Positions 1 to 9,910 of a stretch of DNA of 64,000 bases are shown here, one piece after another. Numbering within the stretch: the stretch's first letter is position 1; the number at the start of each line of letters is the position of its first letter. Under the pieces are notes generated by a model. That model did not search any database. It saw nothing but the letters and a program-made list of their open reading frames with translations, and was not told the origin of the DNA. Source of the stretch: Geoanaerobacter pelophilus (GTDB taxonomy: Bacteria; Desulfobacterota; Desulfuromonadia; Geobacterales; DSM-12255). The translations under genes and the position numbers were made by a program. The stretch spans positions 1 to 64,000 of the forward strand of contig NZ_JAHCVJ010000008.1 in NCBI RefSeq assembly GCF_018476885.1. The letters are read 5' to 3'.

Positions 1-391
1 GTTATCCATGTTGACACTGTGATATATGGTCATGGTGCCTGTTTCCAAGGCTACAAGGTTACCAAGAGCGCCGCGCTTAATGTTTTAATGCATTAGAATT
101 GCTAGTGTACGCAGTTTCAGATTTAAATTAATTAAAATTTGATTATTAAGTTGATAGGGGTATCCCTATGTAAAACATTCCGTTTTTCGAAATTGAAAAA
201 TGTAATAATTTAAAGTAGTTTTGGTTGCTAAAAGTTAAAGGCTTATTGGTTTGTTTAGCTTACTTGTTTTTTGTATTCATTAATTCAATGTTCTTTTCGG
301 GGATGTATATATTGGTAGCCGAAGGCCAAATCGGTTTAATCAATATCTTCTATGTCCTTCGAAATGAATAATTTATTTAAAAGGGGAGCAT
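1..391. other. AT-rich intergenic region, possible end of an upstream gene
   Basis: This stretch is clearly richer in A+T than the rest of the window. Reading frame 1 on the plus strand is open from base 1 to a TAG at 94-96 and could be the last 31 codons of a gene starting outside the window. Thirty-one open codons are not significant and no motif was recognised. The remainder holds no gene; one short palindrome is listed separately. A purine-rich ribosome binding site (AAAAGGGGAG) ends just before the ATG at 392. Confidence 0.4.
154..169. promoter_or_regulatory. short perfect palindrome upstream of the kelch gene
   Basis: The sequence ATAGGGGTATCCCTAT has two perfect 6-bp arms around a 4-bp centre and sits about 220 bp upstream of the kelch/CARDB start. 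It looks like a dimeric regulator site, but no binding protein can be named. A 16-bp palindrome can also occur by chance. Confidence 0.25.
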
Positions 392-2266
392 ATGAAAACA
401 AAGGATGTTGAAAGGAAGTGGATTACTGTAAGATTTGATTTAGTTGTGATATCGGCAGTTATGTTTTTTGTGTTGTTATGTATGGTTGGCCGTCCTGCCT
501 TGGCGCTTGACGTTATAACACAGTCGCCGGGCAGTATGCAGTATCAACGTTCAGGTCATACAGCAACCTTGTTGAAGAACAATAAAGTTCTGGTTACTGG
601 CGGCAAGGACCGTCTCGGCATGCCTCAGGCAACTGCTGAAATCTTTGACCCTTTGACGGGTTTCTTTTCTGAAACAGGAACAATGAACTCCCCGCGTAGA
701 AACCACACGGCAACTCTTCTCAATGATGGAACTGTACTGATAGCCGGCGGAGAAGGCAATTCTACTGCCGAACTCTATGACCCAAGCACCGGGCAATTCA
801 CACCGGTTGGTTCCATGGCAAACGGAATAACTCTCAATACTGCAACACTACTGCAAAATGGCAGAGTTTTAGTGCGGGGGGATTATGGATTTTCACAGAC
901 GTATGATCCTGTCAGTCGCACATTTATATATGTTTGGACATTGAATGGATTTTCGCAACAAGAACATACGGCAACATTGCTCAATAACGGCAAAGTCCTA
1001 CTTGCCGGGGGGAGGACTTCAGACCTTACGGTTACCAACGACGCTCAATTGTATACGCCTGACTCTAATCCTACAAGTCCGGCGGAACATGATAATGGCT
1101 CATTCGCCAATCTTTACTTGCTATCTTCTCGTACCGGTCACGCTGCTACCCTGCTTGCTAATGGCAAGGTGCTGATCACTGGTGGTAACAATGGCGTAAG
1201 CAATCTGAGTACTTCGGAGATTTACGATCCCGCGACATCAGCGTTTAGCATTGGGAATTTCTTGACTTCCCCGCGCTCCGGGCATACTTCGACCACGGTT
1301 GGCTGTGGTAAAACGCTTCTTATTGGCGGCTTAGTTAACGGGAGTTTCAGTAGGACGGTTGAAATCTATGACCCTTCTAACAATTCTTTTCAGCTGTTGG
1401 ATGGCCTCCTGGAAACAGGAAGAGTTGGCCATACCTCTACGTTATTGTCTGATGGCAGGGTGCTTATTGTAGGAGGAGATAATGAGGGCATGCCTTTTTA
1501 TAAAGCTTTAAGCTCTGCAGAACTGCTCTCATATGGTGTTGATCTAATCATACCATCTATGCCCACCCCACCCCCAGCAACTGCAAATACCGAGCAGTCT
1601 ATTTATTTTACTGTCGCATTGAAGAACCAGGGACAGTTACGCGCAGAAACCGCAAGCCGACCAGTGGGGATCTACCTTTCAGATGATAACCTCATTACTA
1701 CTGCAGATAGACGCATTGGGTTCGCGTTTCCAAACTTCAACCTTGCTCCTGGAGAGGAACGGATCTTGCCCTTAGGGGTAACTATTCCAGTAGTCCCTAG
1801 TGGGACTTACTACATTGGGGTGATTGCGGATGATGCTAACTATGTGGCAGAATCTAACGAGATTAATAATGTCAGTGCCGTAAGTCAGATAGCTATTACA
1901 CGCGTTTATCCCGATCTTGTAATATCCAATAGTAACCCACCTTTAGCCGCAAATGCAGGCCAGGTTATCTTAGTACCATTTACGGTGAAGAATCAGGGGC
2001 AGTCAAAAGCTGGAGGCAACTATGAGGTTAGGCTCTATCTTTCTGACGATAGTATCATAACAGAAAATGATACATACATTGGGCGGGGGGTCCCAAAGTA
2101 CGAAATGCGTGCTGGTACGGAACAGGTCGTAGATACCTATGGTACGATTCCCGTAGGTAAAAGAGGGTCTTACTACATCGGAGCGATTGTGGATCCTTAT
2201 AACGTAGTGCTAGAATCAGACGAGAACAACAATGCCAGTGCTGGGAGTTCTATAACAATTAATTGA
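392..2266 (+). CDS. secreted kelch-repeat protein with two CARDB domains
   Basis: A 624-aa exported protein. A basic N-terminus is followed by a hydrophobic stretch (about residues 17-38) ending in ALA, a likely signal peptide. Residues about 50-375 contain at least six kelch-type units of the form HTATLL-x-G-x-VL-x-GG followed by an aromatic/DP pair, which should fold as a beta-propeller. Residues about 385-500 and 505-624 are two tandem CARDB (adhesion-type Ig-like) domains sharing the pattern LxNQGQ...YLSDD...YYIG...ESxExNN. Known members of these families are surface or extracellular binding proteins; the ligand here is unknown. A strong RBS precedes the ATG, and an intrinsic terminator follows, so it is probably monocistronic. 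Its base composition is more AT-rich than the downstream genes. Confidence 0.8.
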   Translation: MKTKDVERKWITVRFDLVVISAVMFFVLLCMVGRPALALDVITQSPGSMQYQRSGHTATLLKNNKVLVTGGKDRLGMPQATAEIFDPLTGFFSETGTMNSPRRNHTATLLNDGTVLIAGGEGNSTAELYDPSTGQFTPVGSMANGITLNTATLLQNGRVLVRGDYGFSQTYDPVSRTFIYVWTLNGFSQQEHTATLLNNGKVLLAGGRTSDLTVTNDAQLYTPDSNPTSPAEHDNGSFANLYLLSSRTGHAATLLANGKVLITGGNNGVSNLSTSEIYDPATSAFSIGNFLTSPRSGHTSTTVGCGKTLLIGGLVNGSFSRTVEIYDPSNNSFQLLDGLLETGRVGHTSTLLSDGRVLIVGGDNEGMPFYKALSSAELLSYGVDLIIPSMPTPPPATANTEQSIYFTVALKNQGQLRAETASRPVGIYLSDDNLITTADRRIGFAFPNFNLAPGEERILPLGVTIPVVPSGTYYIGVIADDANYVAESNEINNVSAVSQIAITRVYPDLVISNSNPPLAANAGQVILVPFTVKNQGQSKAGGNYEVRLYLSDDSIITENDTYIGRGVPKYEMRAGTEQVVDTYGTIPVGKRGSYYIGAIVDPYNVVLESDENNNASAGSSITIN

Positions 2267-2287
2267 GCTTGCTAGGAATTAATTACC

Positions 2288-2331
2288 GAAACGCCCTGTT
2301 CTTTTTTTGAGGAGCGGGGCGTTTTGCTTTC
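2288..2331 (+). terminator. intrinsic terminator after the kelch gene
   Basis: The arms AAACGCCC and GGGCGTTT form a GC-rich stem around a T-rich loop, followed by TTTGCTTTCTTT. It lies 20 bp after the stop of the kelch gene and in front of the convergent histidine kinase gene, so it may serve both strands. Confidence 0.7.
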
Positions 2332-2365
2332 TTTGTGAGTATTATCTAGCGAATGTCAGCCCTGC

Positions 2366-4600
2366 CTAAGAGAATATTACCGGCAGTTCGATGATAAATT
2401 TGGTGCCCTTCGGCGAATTGTCCTTAACCCTGATGAAACCGTTGTGGTCAGATATTATGGTGTTAACTATGGCGAGGCCAAGGCCGGTACCTGATTTCTT
2501 GGTTGAAAAATACGGCTCAAACAACCGGTCACGGTCAGCAGGCTCAATGCCGTGGCCGGTATCCGCGAAGGTACACACTGCGATATGCAAATCCTTATTG
2601 TAACTGCTCTCTATGAGAATTTCCCCGGAGTCACCGACTGCCGTTACCGCATTATCAAGCAGGTTTATGAATACACGCTTGATCTGGTCTCGATCAAACA
2701 GAAATGGTGGCAGTGACTGGTCCTGCTTGAAGGTAAATGATATAGCCTTATGTGCTTGGTCGTAAAGGGTCATTGATTCAGTTATCAGGTCGTTTAGATT
2801 GTTAATTGTGGGGTGCGAGGCCGGCATTCGGGCAAAGCTGGAAAACTCGTTGACCAGAGTTTTCAGCTCATCAACTGATTTGATAATCATCTGAGTACAT
2901 TCGTCGAAGATGGTCTCGTTTTCGTTGAAACGCTCCAGATAACGTTTGCGAAGCCTTTGCGCAGATAGTTGTATTGGGGTGAGAGGGTTTTTGATTTCAT
3001 GAGCAATTCTGCGGGCTACTTCACGCCAAGCCGCCATGCGCTGGGCTTTTATCAGTTGGGTCATGTCATCGAAAACCACAACTGTCCCGATGAATTCGTC
3101 ACTATCGTCGCGCAGGATCGAAAGACTGATCAGTAAGGTTATCTGGCCCTCGTTCATCGGTATAGTAACCTGTTTTCTCACCCCGCCCTTTTTGGTGATC
3201 ACCAGATCTCTAAGCATATCTTTTACAATATCCAGATAGACCGGCTTGAGAACCTCTCGGAAGTTCTTGCCGGAGACTGCAGGGGCATTAACGTTCAGCA
3301 GCCTTTGCGCCGAGTTGTTGATGGTGATTATGTTCCCTTCTTTATCTACAGAAATGACCCCTGCCGTGACATTTCTCAAAACGGTTTCCATGTACAGACG
3401 CCGTTGCTCCAGCTCCTGGTTGCTTCTGATAACTTCGTCTGTTGTTGCCTTCAACTGCTGTTGATTAATGCGTAAATCATCGGTCATTTTATTGAAGGCA
3501 TCAATAAGCATTCCTATTTCATCATTGCGCACTTCTCCTAGATGGACATCCAGATTCCCTTCGGCAACCTCTCTTGTTGCCCTCGCCAGTTCCTGTATCG
3601 GATTTGTCAGGTTTTTAGCCAGGTATATGCCAAACCATACGGCAAGAAAAACGATTACCATGGTTATCAGGAACAGTGTGAGAATGTAGCCGGTGGTGAT
3701 CGGGTTTTTCAGGATTTTTAGTTGTCTGAACTCGTTGTAAGAGTTAGTGATCTCCTTCATTTTGCTAACCAGAGAGTAGGGAACGTAATAATTAACTACT
3801 ACGACCCCGACCACATCCCGTTGATTCCACGTCGAGTACACCGGGACAATGCCCCGTATCAGGTCCGCTTTGCCGATGGCATTTATACGGGTCAATTCTT
3901 TCCCTTGCAGGCCGACGCTGATATCTTCGGAAGATGGATTAGTGAATTCCCCAATGGGCAGACGGCTGTTGGTTGCGCGTGACAGTTCCTCTCTTTGAGC
4001 TGAATAGACCTCTACTACGCCGAGGTTGTATTCCTTTTGCTTGTTGCGAATCAGCTCTTTGAGTAACGGCAGGTTTTCATCATTCAGCAGTTTCTGTTGT
4101 CTGATTTGCGAGCTTATCTGTTTGGCATAATAGAGTGCATTTGCAGCGGACGTCTTGTAGTAGGTTTGGGCAACTTCCATCGACTCGCTGAGCGATGTCT
4201 CTACCTGAGTGTTGAACCAGTTCTGGATGCTGTTGGTGATAAATCCGGCCGAAACGAAGAACAGCATCATGGTCGGTACCAGTGACAGGCCGACAAAGGC
4301 GATGACCAGCTTTGTCCGTAGTTTTGCGCCGAGGACATTTTGCTTTCGCTCAAGGAAGAGTTTGGCTACATTTCTTGCTACGAGGTAAATAAGCAGAATT
4401 ATTAGTAAAATTACAATGTTGATGATGCCGAATATCAGGATATTGCTGCTGAATGGCGCATCTGAGCTCAGCTTGGAAAGATGAATCTCTGAATAGGTGA
4501 AAGCAAGTATAAGTACCAGCGAGACAATAATGATGAGCCATTCCCGCCGTCTTTTTCGTTTTTCAGGTGCTGGGAGGATGTTCTTGGCCGGATCCTGCAT
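2366..4600 (-). CDS. ntrY: NtrY-like membrane sensor histidine kinase
   Basis: A 744-aa sensor kinase. Hydrophobic segments near residues 20-40, 52-75 and 93-118 are followed by an extracytoplasmic region of about 170 residues and another membrane segment near 300. Then come HAMP (about 320-375), PAS (about 395-490) and the kinase core. The HisKA box contains RRIAHEIKNPLTP with phospho-accepting His534; the ATPase part contains DNAV (N box), DTGHG (G1) and GTGLGLAIV (G2). This order is that of NtrY, which in other bacteria phosphorylates NtrX. I chose the ATG at 4600 because GGAGATAAA precedes it at good spacing, while the in-frame ATGs at 4624 and 4615 lack a ribosome binding site. A sigma-54 regulator at 18157 is a possible but unlinked partner. 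Confidence 0.85.
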   Translation of the reverse strand: MQDPAKNILPAPEKRKRRREWLIIIVSLVLILAFTYSEIHLSKLSSDAPFSSNILIFGIINIVILLIILLIYLVARNVAKLFLERKQNVLGAKLRTKLVIAFVGLSLVPTMMLFFVSAGFITNSIQNWFNTQVETSLSESMEVAQTYYKTSAANALYYAKQISSQIRQQKLLNDENLPLLKELIRNKQKEYNLGVVEVYSAQREELSRATNSRLPIGEFTNPSSEDISVGLQGKELTRINAIGKADLIRGIVPVYSTWNQRDVVGVVVVNYYVPYSLVSKMKEITNSYNEFRQLKILKNPITTGYILTLFLITMVIVFLAVWFGIYLAKNLTNPIQELARATREVAEGNLDVHLGEVRNDEIGMLIDAFNKMTDDLRINQQQLKATTDEVIRSNQELEQRRLYMETVLRNVTAGVISVDKEGNIITINNSAQRLLNVNAPAVSGKNFREVLKPVYLDIVKDMLRDLVITKKGGVRKQVTIPMNEGQITLLISLSILRDDSDEFIGTVVVFDDMTQLIKAQRMAAWREVARRIAHEIKNPLTPIQLSAQRLRKRYLERFNENETIFDECTQMIIKSVDELKTLVNEFSSFARMPASHPTINNLNDLITESMTLYDQAHKAISFTFKQDQSLPPFLFDRDQIKRVFINLLDNAVTAVGDSGEILIESSYNKDLHIAVCTFADTGHGIEPADRDRLFEPYFSTKKSGTGLGLAIVNTIISDHNGFIRVKDNSPKGTKFIIELPVIFS

Positions 4601-4724
4601 TTTATCTCCATTCATTGCGAACAATGCATTGTTTATAGATCATCATGTCGCCATAAATAAAGAAAAAACTGGACAGTCCGGAGTGTTGCGGTCTGTAAAA
4701 GGAAGGATTCGGAATAACGGCGAG

Positions 4725-6410
4725 TTAAAGTCTGCCTGAACGTATGATGGCGATCAGCCAAAGAAAGCCGATCATTCCGGCAATCGAATAACCCATGAAG
4801 GCAAAAAGAGGAAACCCCATGAGCTTCGGGCCTTTGTCGATCTGCATGACAATAGAAGACCCGACGATCAATGCTGCAATGATCAGGCTTGAAGAGAGGC
4901 GGTTTATCGACTTGTCCAATTCGGCAATGAGCCGGTCCAGTCCACGATGCTCAAGGTCTATCTTGAAGTTGTTGCGATTGACTCTGGCAAGAAAATTTCT
5001 TACGTCTCTGGGGATAGTACGGGCCAATTTCAGGTATGGCTTGAGATTCTCTTTGAAGAATGCTTCGATATTGCGAGGAGAGATGCGAGCTTTAATAGCT
5101 TTTTCGATGAACGGTCGCAGGTATTCGACCATGTCAAAACCAGGGTCTAGTTCACGCCCCATGCCTTCGACGGTGATCAGTGTTTTGGAAAGCAGCATCA
5201 GGTCTGCCTGGAACTTGATCTGATGGGTTGTGGCAACCTCTATGAACTCTGAAAACATCCTGCCAACTTCTATTTCGCGAAGCGGTATTTCATAATAGCT
5301 ATCGATAAATTCGGAAATGTCTCGGCGCAGGTGCCTTGTGTTCAAGGTGTCTGCGATGTCTCCAGACTGGAGCAGCAGGTCAATGACCTCATCGACATCT
5401 TTTCTGATTATGGCGACAAGAACGTCAAGCAGGTAATTTTTCAGCTGTTCATCGAGCCGGCCAACCATGCCGTAATCCAGCAGGCAGATGACATTGCCGG
5501 GCATGATGAACACATTTCCCGGGTGAGGATCTCCATGGAAAAAACCGTCTTCCAGTACCATCTTGATTATTGCGTTTGCCCCGCGACGAGCAATTTCCTG
5601 CAGATCCATCCCGACATTGGCAAGCGCTTCATGCTCAGAAACCTTTATTCCATCAATGAATTCAAGCGTTAAGATGCCCCGCGAGGATGCATTCCAGTAG
5701 ACTTTAGGGAAATACATTGTAGGATCGCCGGTAAAGTTTGCGGCGATTTTTTCAATGGTGTGGCCTTCTCTGGTAAAGTCCATCTCCCGGCGGATGGTCC
5801 GGGCAAACTCTCTTACCAGGGCAACAGGTTCGTACACCTCCTTGTTGGCAATATGGCGCTCGATAAGCTGCGCCAGCCAGAACAGCGCATCGATATCGGT
5901 CTCAACTTGTTCTTCAATGTTGGGTCGCCTTATTTTGACAACAACGTTCTCACCTGTCAGCATCGTAGCCCTGTGGACCTGGGCGATGGAGGCGGCGGCG
6001 ATCGGCTCAATGTCGAATGACGAGAACAGTTCTTCTATTTCGCCGTGAAGTTCATGGCGAACCTGGCTGCGCACATCGTCAATGCTGAATGCTGGCACCA
6101 TATCCTGCAGTTTTGCAAATTCATTGACGAACTGGCGAGGGATCACGTCCGGGCGGGTGGAAAGGATCTGGCCGAGCTTTATAAACGTCGGCCCCAGTTC
6201 CTCCAAAACAAGCCTCATTCGCTCAGCCGGCGAAAGGGTGGCGATCTTGGCTTCCTGTTGCCTGAACAGGCGTCTCCCTCGGGCCAACCTGCTTGGAATG
6301 TTGAGGTATTCCAGAATATGATCGAACCCGTATTTGAAAAGAATACGGCTGATCTGCCGGTAACGCCTGATGGTCCTGATATTTCGATTGAGCTGGATAA
6401 TATTGAGCAT
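4725..6410 (-). CDS. ubiB: AarF/UbiB family atypical kinase
   Basis: A 561-aa protein of the ABC1/UbiB family, the protein-kinase-like ATPases linked to ubiquinone or other isoprenoid lipid biosynthesis. Family landmarks visible are the N-terminal KxGQ motif (LGPTFIKLGQILSTRPD), VVVKIRRP with the ATP-binding lysine, the catalytic loop HGDPHPGNVF and the metal-binding LDYGMVGRLD. Two hydrophobic helices at the extreme C-terminus (about 505-555) should anchor it in the inner membrane, as expected. It follows the phasin-like gene by 19 bp on the same strand and was probably transcribed with it. The exact lipid substrate cannot be read from sequence. Confidence 0.88.
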   Translation of the reverse strand: MLNIIQLNRNIRTIRRYRQISRILFKYGFDHILEYLNIPSRLARGRRLFRQQEAKIATLSPAERMRLVLEELGPTFIKLGQILSTRPDVIPRQFVNEFAKLQDMVPAFSIDDVRSQVRHELHGEIEELFSSFDIEPIAAASIAQVHRATMLTGENVVVKIRRPNIEEQVETDIDALFWLAQLIERHIANKEVYEPVALVREFARTIRREMDFTREGHTIEKIAANFTGDPTMYFPKVYWNASSRGILTLEFIDGIKVSEHEALANVGMDLQEIARRGANAIIKMVLEDGFFHGDPHPGNVFIMPGNVICLLDYGMVGRLDEQLKNYLLDVLVAIIRKDVDEVIDLLLQSGDIADTLNTRHLRRDISEFIDSYYEIPLREIEVGRMFSEFIEVATTHQIKFQADLMLLSKTLITVEGMGRELDPGFDMVEYLRPFIEKAIKARISPRNIEAFFKENLKPYLKLARTIPRDVRNFLARVNRNNFKIDLEHRGLDRLIAELDKSINRLSSSLIIAALIVGSSIVMQIDKGPKLMGFPLFAFMGYSIAGMIGFLWLIAIIRSGRL

Positions 6411-6429
6411 TCGGTAGTGCCAACTCTCC

Positions 6430-6720
6430 TTACTGGCGGTTCTCCAGCTCTTCTATGCGCTTCAGCAGCCGATCGTAATCGTCTTTTGATACAAGGCCGA
6501 TTCTTTCAATCGTTTTCTTGACCTCCTGATCTGCCAGGTCGCTGACTTTTTGCCTGCTCTCTTTGGCCATGGTTTGCATTTTATCCAAGAACGCTTTTCC
6601 TTCTTCCTCGCTCATCTTGTACTTGTCTTTCAAGTCCTTGACGAGCTCTTCCCCCATTTTCTGAGTCATTGCTATTGCGCCAAGCCCAGACAGAAACGCC
6701 TTTTCGAGAAGTTCAAACAT
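6430..6720 (-). CDS. phasin-like coiled-coil protein
   Basis: A 96-aa highly charged helical protein. A short apolar N-terminus (FELLEKAFLSGLGAIAMTQK) is followed by a long predicted coiled coil ending in DRLLKRIEELENRQ. This layout matches the small phasin/poly(hydroxyalkanoate) granule-associated family, which coats granules or membranes. The ATG at 6720 has an AAGGAG ribosome binding site 6 bp away. It sits directly upstream of the UbiB-like gene on the same strand. Function beyond family resemblance is unknown. Confidence 0.65.
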   Translation of the reverse strand: MFELLEKAFLSGLGAIAMTQKMGEELVKDLKDKYKMSEEEGKAFLDKMQTMAKESRQKVSDLADQEVKKTIERIGLVSKDDYDRLLKRIEELENRQ

Positions 6721-6803
6721 GATTCACTCCTTTAATTGAGGATATCAACAGATTAAAAGGTAACAGGAAATCACGTCATGACAAGACAGATAGTGTTTTA
6801 TGA

Positions 6804-7019
6804 CTATTTTCTCAAAAGCCAGAGGATGAATGAGAGGATAAGGGAAACAATGATGCTTGTTGCCAGAGGGAAATAGAAGGTGAAATTTTCTTTTTTGATA
6901 TAGAGGTCTCCCGGGAGACGACCAATCCAGGGGAGCTTTCCGGCAATAGTGAGCAGGACGCCGACAAGGGCGATCAGAAGGCCGATGACAATGAGGGATT
7001 TGCCAAGACCTGGTATCAT
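6804..7019 (-). CDS. DUF2905 small membrane protein
   Basis: A 71-aa integral membrane protein with two hydrophobic helices (about residues 6-27 and 47-67) flanking a short polar stretch containing GRLPGDLYIKKENFTFYFP, the conserved signature of DUF2905. No function is established for the family. Its start codon overlaps the stop of queH in an ATGA arrangement, so the two are translationally coupled. Confidence 0.85.
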   Translation of the reverse strand: MIPGLGKSLIVIGLLIALVGVLLTIAGKLPWIGRLPGDLYIKKENFTFYFPLATSIIVSLILSFILWLLRK

Positions 7020-7546
7020 GGTTTCCAGTAACGATCCTTTTCAGAATAGATGCATCCGCAGTACTGCTGGCGATAGAGCCCCAGTTCCTTGGAAATCCGG
7101 ATCCCTTCCTGCCAGCCGGTACGGTAGTCGTCGTAATGAAAGGCGATGCCATGTTGCATTGCCAGGTCTTCTCCTGTTTTACGGATCTCGTCGTGACGCT
7201 GGTAGCGGCTGTATAGGAGCGATGAGGTGAAGGCGTCGAATCCCTGTTCTGCTGCCGTGCGGGCCGCGACTGCAAGCCGGGATGCATAGCAGTAGCTGCA
7301 GCGGTTTGCCGGATCTCCGGCAACAGCAGCAAGAAACTCCTCAACAAGGTAGTTATCCATGATAGTCATTTCTAGATCAACCATGGCTGCATACTCTTTG
7401 ACGGCATCGAGGCGGCGCTTGTATTCCTGGTAGGGGTGGATGTTGTGGTTGAAAAAGAAGCCGGTTACGTCATGGCCTTCGGCCTTGAGTGATTGCAACG
7501 GGACGATTGAACAGGGGGCACAACAGATATGGAGCAGGATTCTCAT
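7016..7546 (-). CDS. queH: epoxyqueuosine reductase QueH
   Basis: A 176-aa protein of the QueH (formerly DUF208) family, which reduces epoxyqueuosine to queuosine in tRNA. The N-terminus LLHICCAPCS holds the first conserved cysteine group, CSYCYASR the second and YCGCIYSEKDRY the third; these bind an iron-sulfur cluster and a metal in characterised members. Length is close to the family norm. It overlaps the upstream DnaA/Hda-like gene by 4 bp and the downstream DUF2905 gene by 4 bp, so all three lie in the ruv-linked transcript. Confidence 0.88.
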   Translation of the reverse strand: MRILLHICCAPCSIVPLQSLKAEGHDVTGFFFNHNIHPYQEYKRRLDAVKEYAAMVDLEMTIMDNYLVEEFLAAVAGDPANRCSYCYASRLAVAARTAAEQGFDAFTSSLLYSRYQRHDEIRKTGEDLAMQHGIAFHYDDYRTGWQEGIRISKELGLYRQQYCGCIYSEKDRYWKP

Positions 7547-8274
7547 TGTTGGTCGCCCTTATTATTCAGCACCTCGGCTGCCAGCCGTGGGGTCACCTTG
7601 CGGGCCGTAGCAATGGCATGGCGGATGATGCGGTCCAGGGTTCCGATAAGAGTAGGAATGTCTCTGGGAAGCTGGCGGAGCAGGAATTCGCTGACATCGT
7701 CAGGGAAGGTGACTTGGCGGTCTGCAGCCAGTTTTTTGATGATCATCTGCCGCGATTCATCGTCAGAAACATCGACTCGCGCCACCAGCCCCCATAAGAG
7801 ACGAGACGCCAAGTGGTCATCCAGGTTGGAAAGCTCCTTCGGTGGGGTGAGACCTGTTGTGACTATCGGCTTGCCCATGGCATGAAAGTCGTTGAACAGT
7901 TGCCAGACCGCGCCCTTCATGGTTTGGTCGGGTGGTGCCAGATGGAGGTCGTCAACGAGGAGCGCCGGCGCCTCCAGGAAGCGCCTCTGCAGAAGGGCGG
8001 CAATAGCGCTGGATGCCATCCCCGGAGTCTCCTTGAACGAAAATATTGGTGCTGGCGCAGCAATGTCCAGGTGTCTCCCGATTGCCGCGGCGCAAGCCTC
8101 CAGAAGGTGGGTTTTCCCGGAGCCGGCCGGGCCATGCAGGTAGAGCAGGGTCTCTTCCGCATCAGGGGAGACCAGCCGCTGGGTAAAACGGAATGCCGTT
8201 TCGTTGCCGCTACAGACTACAAAGTTGGCAAAGTCGTAATGTGGTTTGACCGGGAAGTCGAGAATGAGTTGCAT
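7543..8274 (-). CDS. DnaA-like AAA+ ATPase (Hda-type)
   Basis: A 243-aa protein resembling the ATPase domain of DnaA without its C-terminal DNA-binding domain. This is the architecture of Hda, the factor that promotes hydrolysis of DnaA-bound ATP. Visible motifs are Walker A (GPAGSGKTHLL) and Walker B (ALLVDDLHL), with an N-terminal LDFPVKPHYDFANFVV stretch typical of the group. The frame stays open upstream to 8460, but that part overlaps ruvB. The ATG at 8274, one base after the ruvB stop, begins the conserved sequence and is chosen. Position inside the ruv operon suggests co-expression with recombination functions. Confidence 0.75.
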   Translation of the reverse strand: MQLILDFPVKPHYDFANFVVCSGNETAFRFTQRLVSPDAEETLLYLHGPAGSGKTHLLEACAAAIGRHLDIAAPAPIFSFKETPGMASSAIAALLQRRFLEAPALLVDDLHLAPPDQTMKGAVWQLFNDFHAMGKPIVTTGLTPPKELSNLDDHLASRLLWGLVARVDVSDDESRQMIIKKLAADRQVTFPDDVSEFLLRQLPRDIPTLIGTLDRIIRHAIATARKVTPRLAAEVLNNKGDQQ

Positions 8275-8275
8275 C

Positions 8276-9292
8276 TCAGAACATGCTCCCTTGGGATGAA
8301 GTTGGTGCCGGTCGGCCGAAATGGAGAAATGCTGCCTGGGTGGCGACCCTGCCGCGCGGGGTGCGATTAAGGAACCCCTGTTGGATAAGAAAGGGTTCAA
8401 TGACATCTTCAATGGTGCCGCTTTCTTCGCATACTGCCGCCGACAGGGTATCAAGACCAACAGGGCCTCCGCCGAACTTGTCGATAATGGTCAGCAGGAT
8501 GGTGCGATCCATGTGGTCGAACCCCATCTGGTCAACCTCCAGCAACGCCAGGGCATCATCCACCACCGGCATGGATATGACGCCGTCACCTTTTACCTGG
8601 GCAAAGTCTCGAACCCTTCGCAGCAGTCGGTTGGCGATCCTCGGGGTCCCCCGGCAGCGGCGGGCAAGCTCCAGCGACCCTTCCGGCACTATCGGGATGT
8701 CGAGAATCCTGGCCGATCGGGTTACAATAGTGGCAAGTTCTTCCTGGGTGTAGAACTCGAGACGGGATATGACCCCGAAGCGGTCGCGAAGTGGCGACGA
8801 AAGCAGTCCTGCCCTGGTGGTGGCACCGACCAGGGTGAATTTGGGGAGGTCCAGCTTGATGGTTCTGGCGCTCGGCCCCTGTCCGATAATGATATCCAGT
8901 TGGAAATCTTCCATGGCTGGATAAAGGATCTCCTCAACCACATGCGAGAGCCGGTGGATCTCGTCGATGAAGAGCACATCATGCGGTTCCAAATTGGTGA
9001 GAATGGCTGCCAGGTCGCCGGGGCGCTCTATCACCGGGCCTGAGGTCGACTTGATGCTTACCCCCATTTCGCAGGCAATAATGTTGGCCAGGGTTGTCTT
9101 GCCCAAGCCGGGCGGGCCGTAGAGCAGGACATGATCAAGCGCCTCGCCCCGTTTTCTGGCCGCATCAATGAAAACCCTCAGGTTTCCTTTTGCCTTTTCC
9201 TGGCCGATATACTCGGCAAGGGCCTTAGGCCGGAGTGTTGTCTCAAGGAAGAGGTCGTCTTCGGTTATGTCAGGGGTGATTATTCGATCCAT
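8276..9292 (-). CDS. ruvB: Holliday junction branch migration helicase RuvB
   Basis: A 338-aa AAA+ motor that drives branch migration of Holliday junctions together with RuvA. Walker A is [11 protein letters not shown], Walker B is [10 protein letters not shown], sensor 1 is [20 protein letters not shown], and the C-terminal winged helix contains [24 protein letters not shown]. Length and motifs are fully typical. It follows ruvA by 18 bp in a ruvC-ruvA-ruvB operon. Confidence 0.98.
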   Translation of the reverse strand: MDRIITPDITEDDLFLETTLRPKALAEYIGQEKAKGNLRVFIDAARKRGEALDHVLLYGPPGLGKTTLANIIACEMGVSIKSTSGPVIERPGDLAAILTNLEPHDVLFIDEIHRLSHVVEEILYPAMEDFQLDIIIGQGPSARTIKLDLPKFTLVGATTRAGLLSSPLRDRFGVISRLEFYTQEELATIVTRSARILDIPIVPEGSLELARRCRGTPRIANRLLRRVRDFAQVKGDGVISMPVVDDALALLEVDQMGFDHMDRTILLTIIDKFGGGPVGLDTLSAAVCEESGTIEDVIEPFLIQQGFLNRTPRGRVATQAAFLHFGRPAPTSSQGSMF

Positions 9293-9310
9293 TGTCGGTA
9301 CCTGGTGGGC

Positions 9311-9910
9311 TTACTTCATTAGTTGTTTCAATGCCAGTTTAAGGACGGTTTCCATGGCTGCACCGTCAGGTATTTCCAGGTCGTTCAGGACCTTGTTCAC
9401 CTGCGCTTCTTTGTACCCAAGGTTTATCAGCGCTGAAGAGACATCATCGCGAATACCCGCGGCTGGCGTTGACGTTGCCCCTTCCTTGATGGATGCTGCA
9501 ATATCAAGTTTTGCTACCTTGTCTTTGAGCTCGAGGATCAGTCGTTCGGCAGTTTTTTTGCCGATTCCGGGGATCGAGGACAGTCTGGCGATGTCGCCGC
9601 GAACCAGGGCTGAAGCTAGATCAGCGACCTGACAGTTGGAGAGGATATCGCGCGCCAGCTTTGGTCCGACGCCGGAAACAGTGAGCAGCAGCTGAAAGAA
9701 CGATTTCTCCGTTGCTGAGCGGAACCCGTAGAGATTTATGGCATCTTCTTTAACATTGGTATGGATGTGGAGTGTGGTTTTCCCCCCCTCATCCGGCAGA
9801 TCGAAATAGGTTGAGAACGGAATCTGAACCCGGTAGCCGACGCCACCTACGTCCAGGATCACCATGTCCGGTCCCTTGTGGGCAACAATGCCGGTAAGCA
9901 GGGCAATCAT
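9311..9910 (-). CDS. ruvA: Holliday junction DNA-binding protein RuvA
   Basis: A 199-aa protein with the three RuvA domains. The N-terminal OB fold starts [23 protein letters not shown]. The central helix-hairpin-helix pair contains [16 protein letters not shown] and [22 protein letters not shown]. The C-terminal helical domain, which contacts RuvB, contains [14 protein letters not shown]. RuvA binds the four-way junction as a tetramer. Its start overlaps the ruvC stop by 4 bp. Confidence 0.97.
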   Translation of the reverse strand: MIALLTGIVAHKGPDMVILDVGGVGYRVQIPFSTYFDLPDEGGKTTLHIHTNVKEDAINLYGFRSATEKSFFQLLLTVSGVGPKLARDILSNCQVADLASALVRGDIARLSSIPGIGKKTAERLILELKDKVAKLDIAASIKEGATSTPAAGIRDDVSSALINLGYKEAQVNKVLNDLEIPDGAAMETVLKLALKQLMK

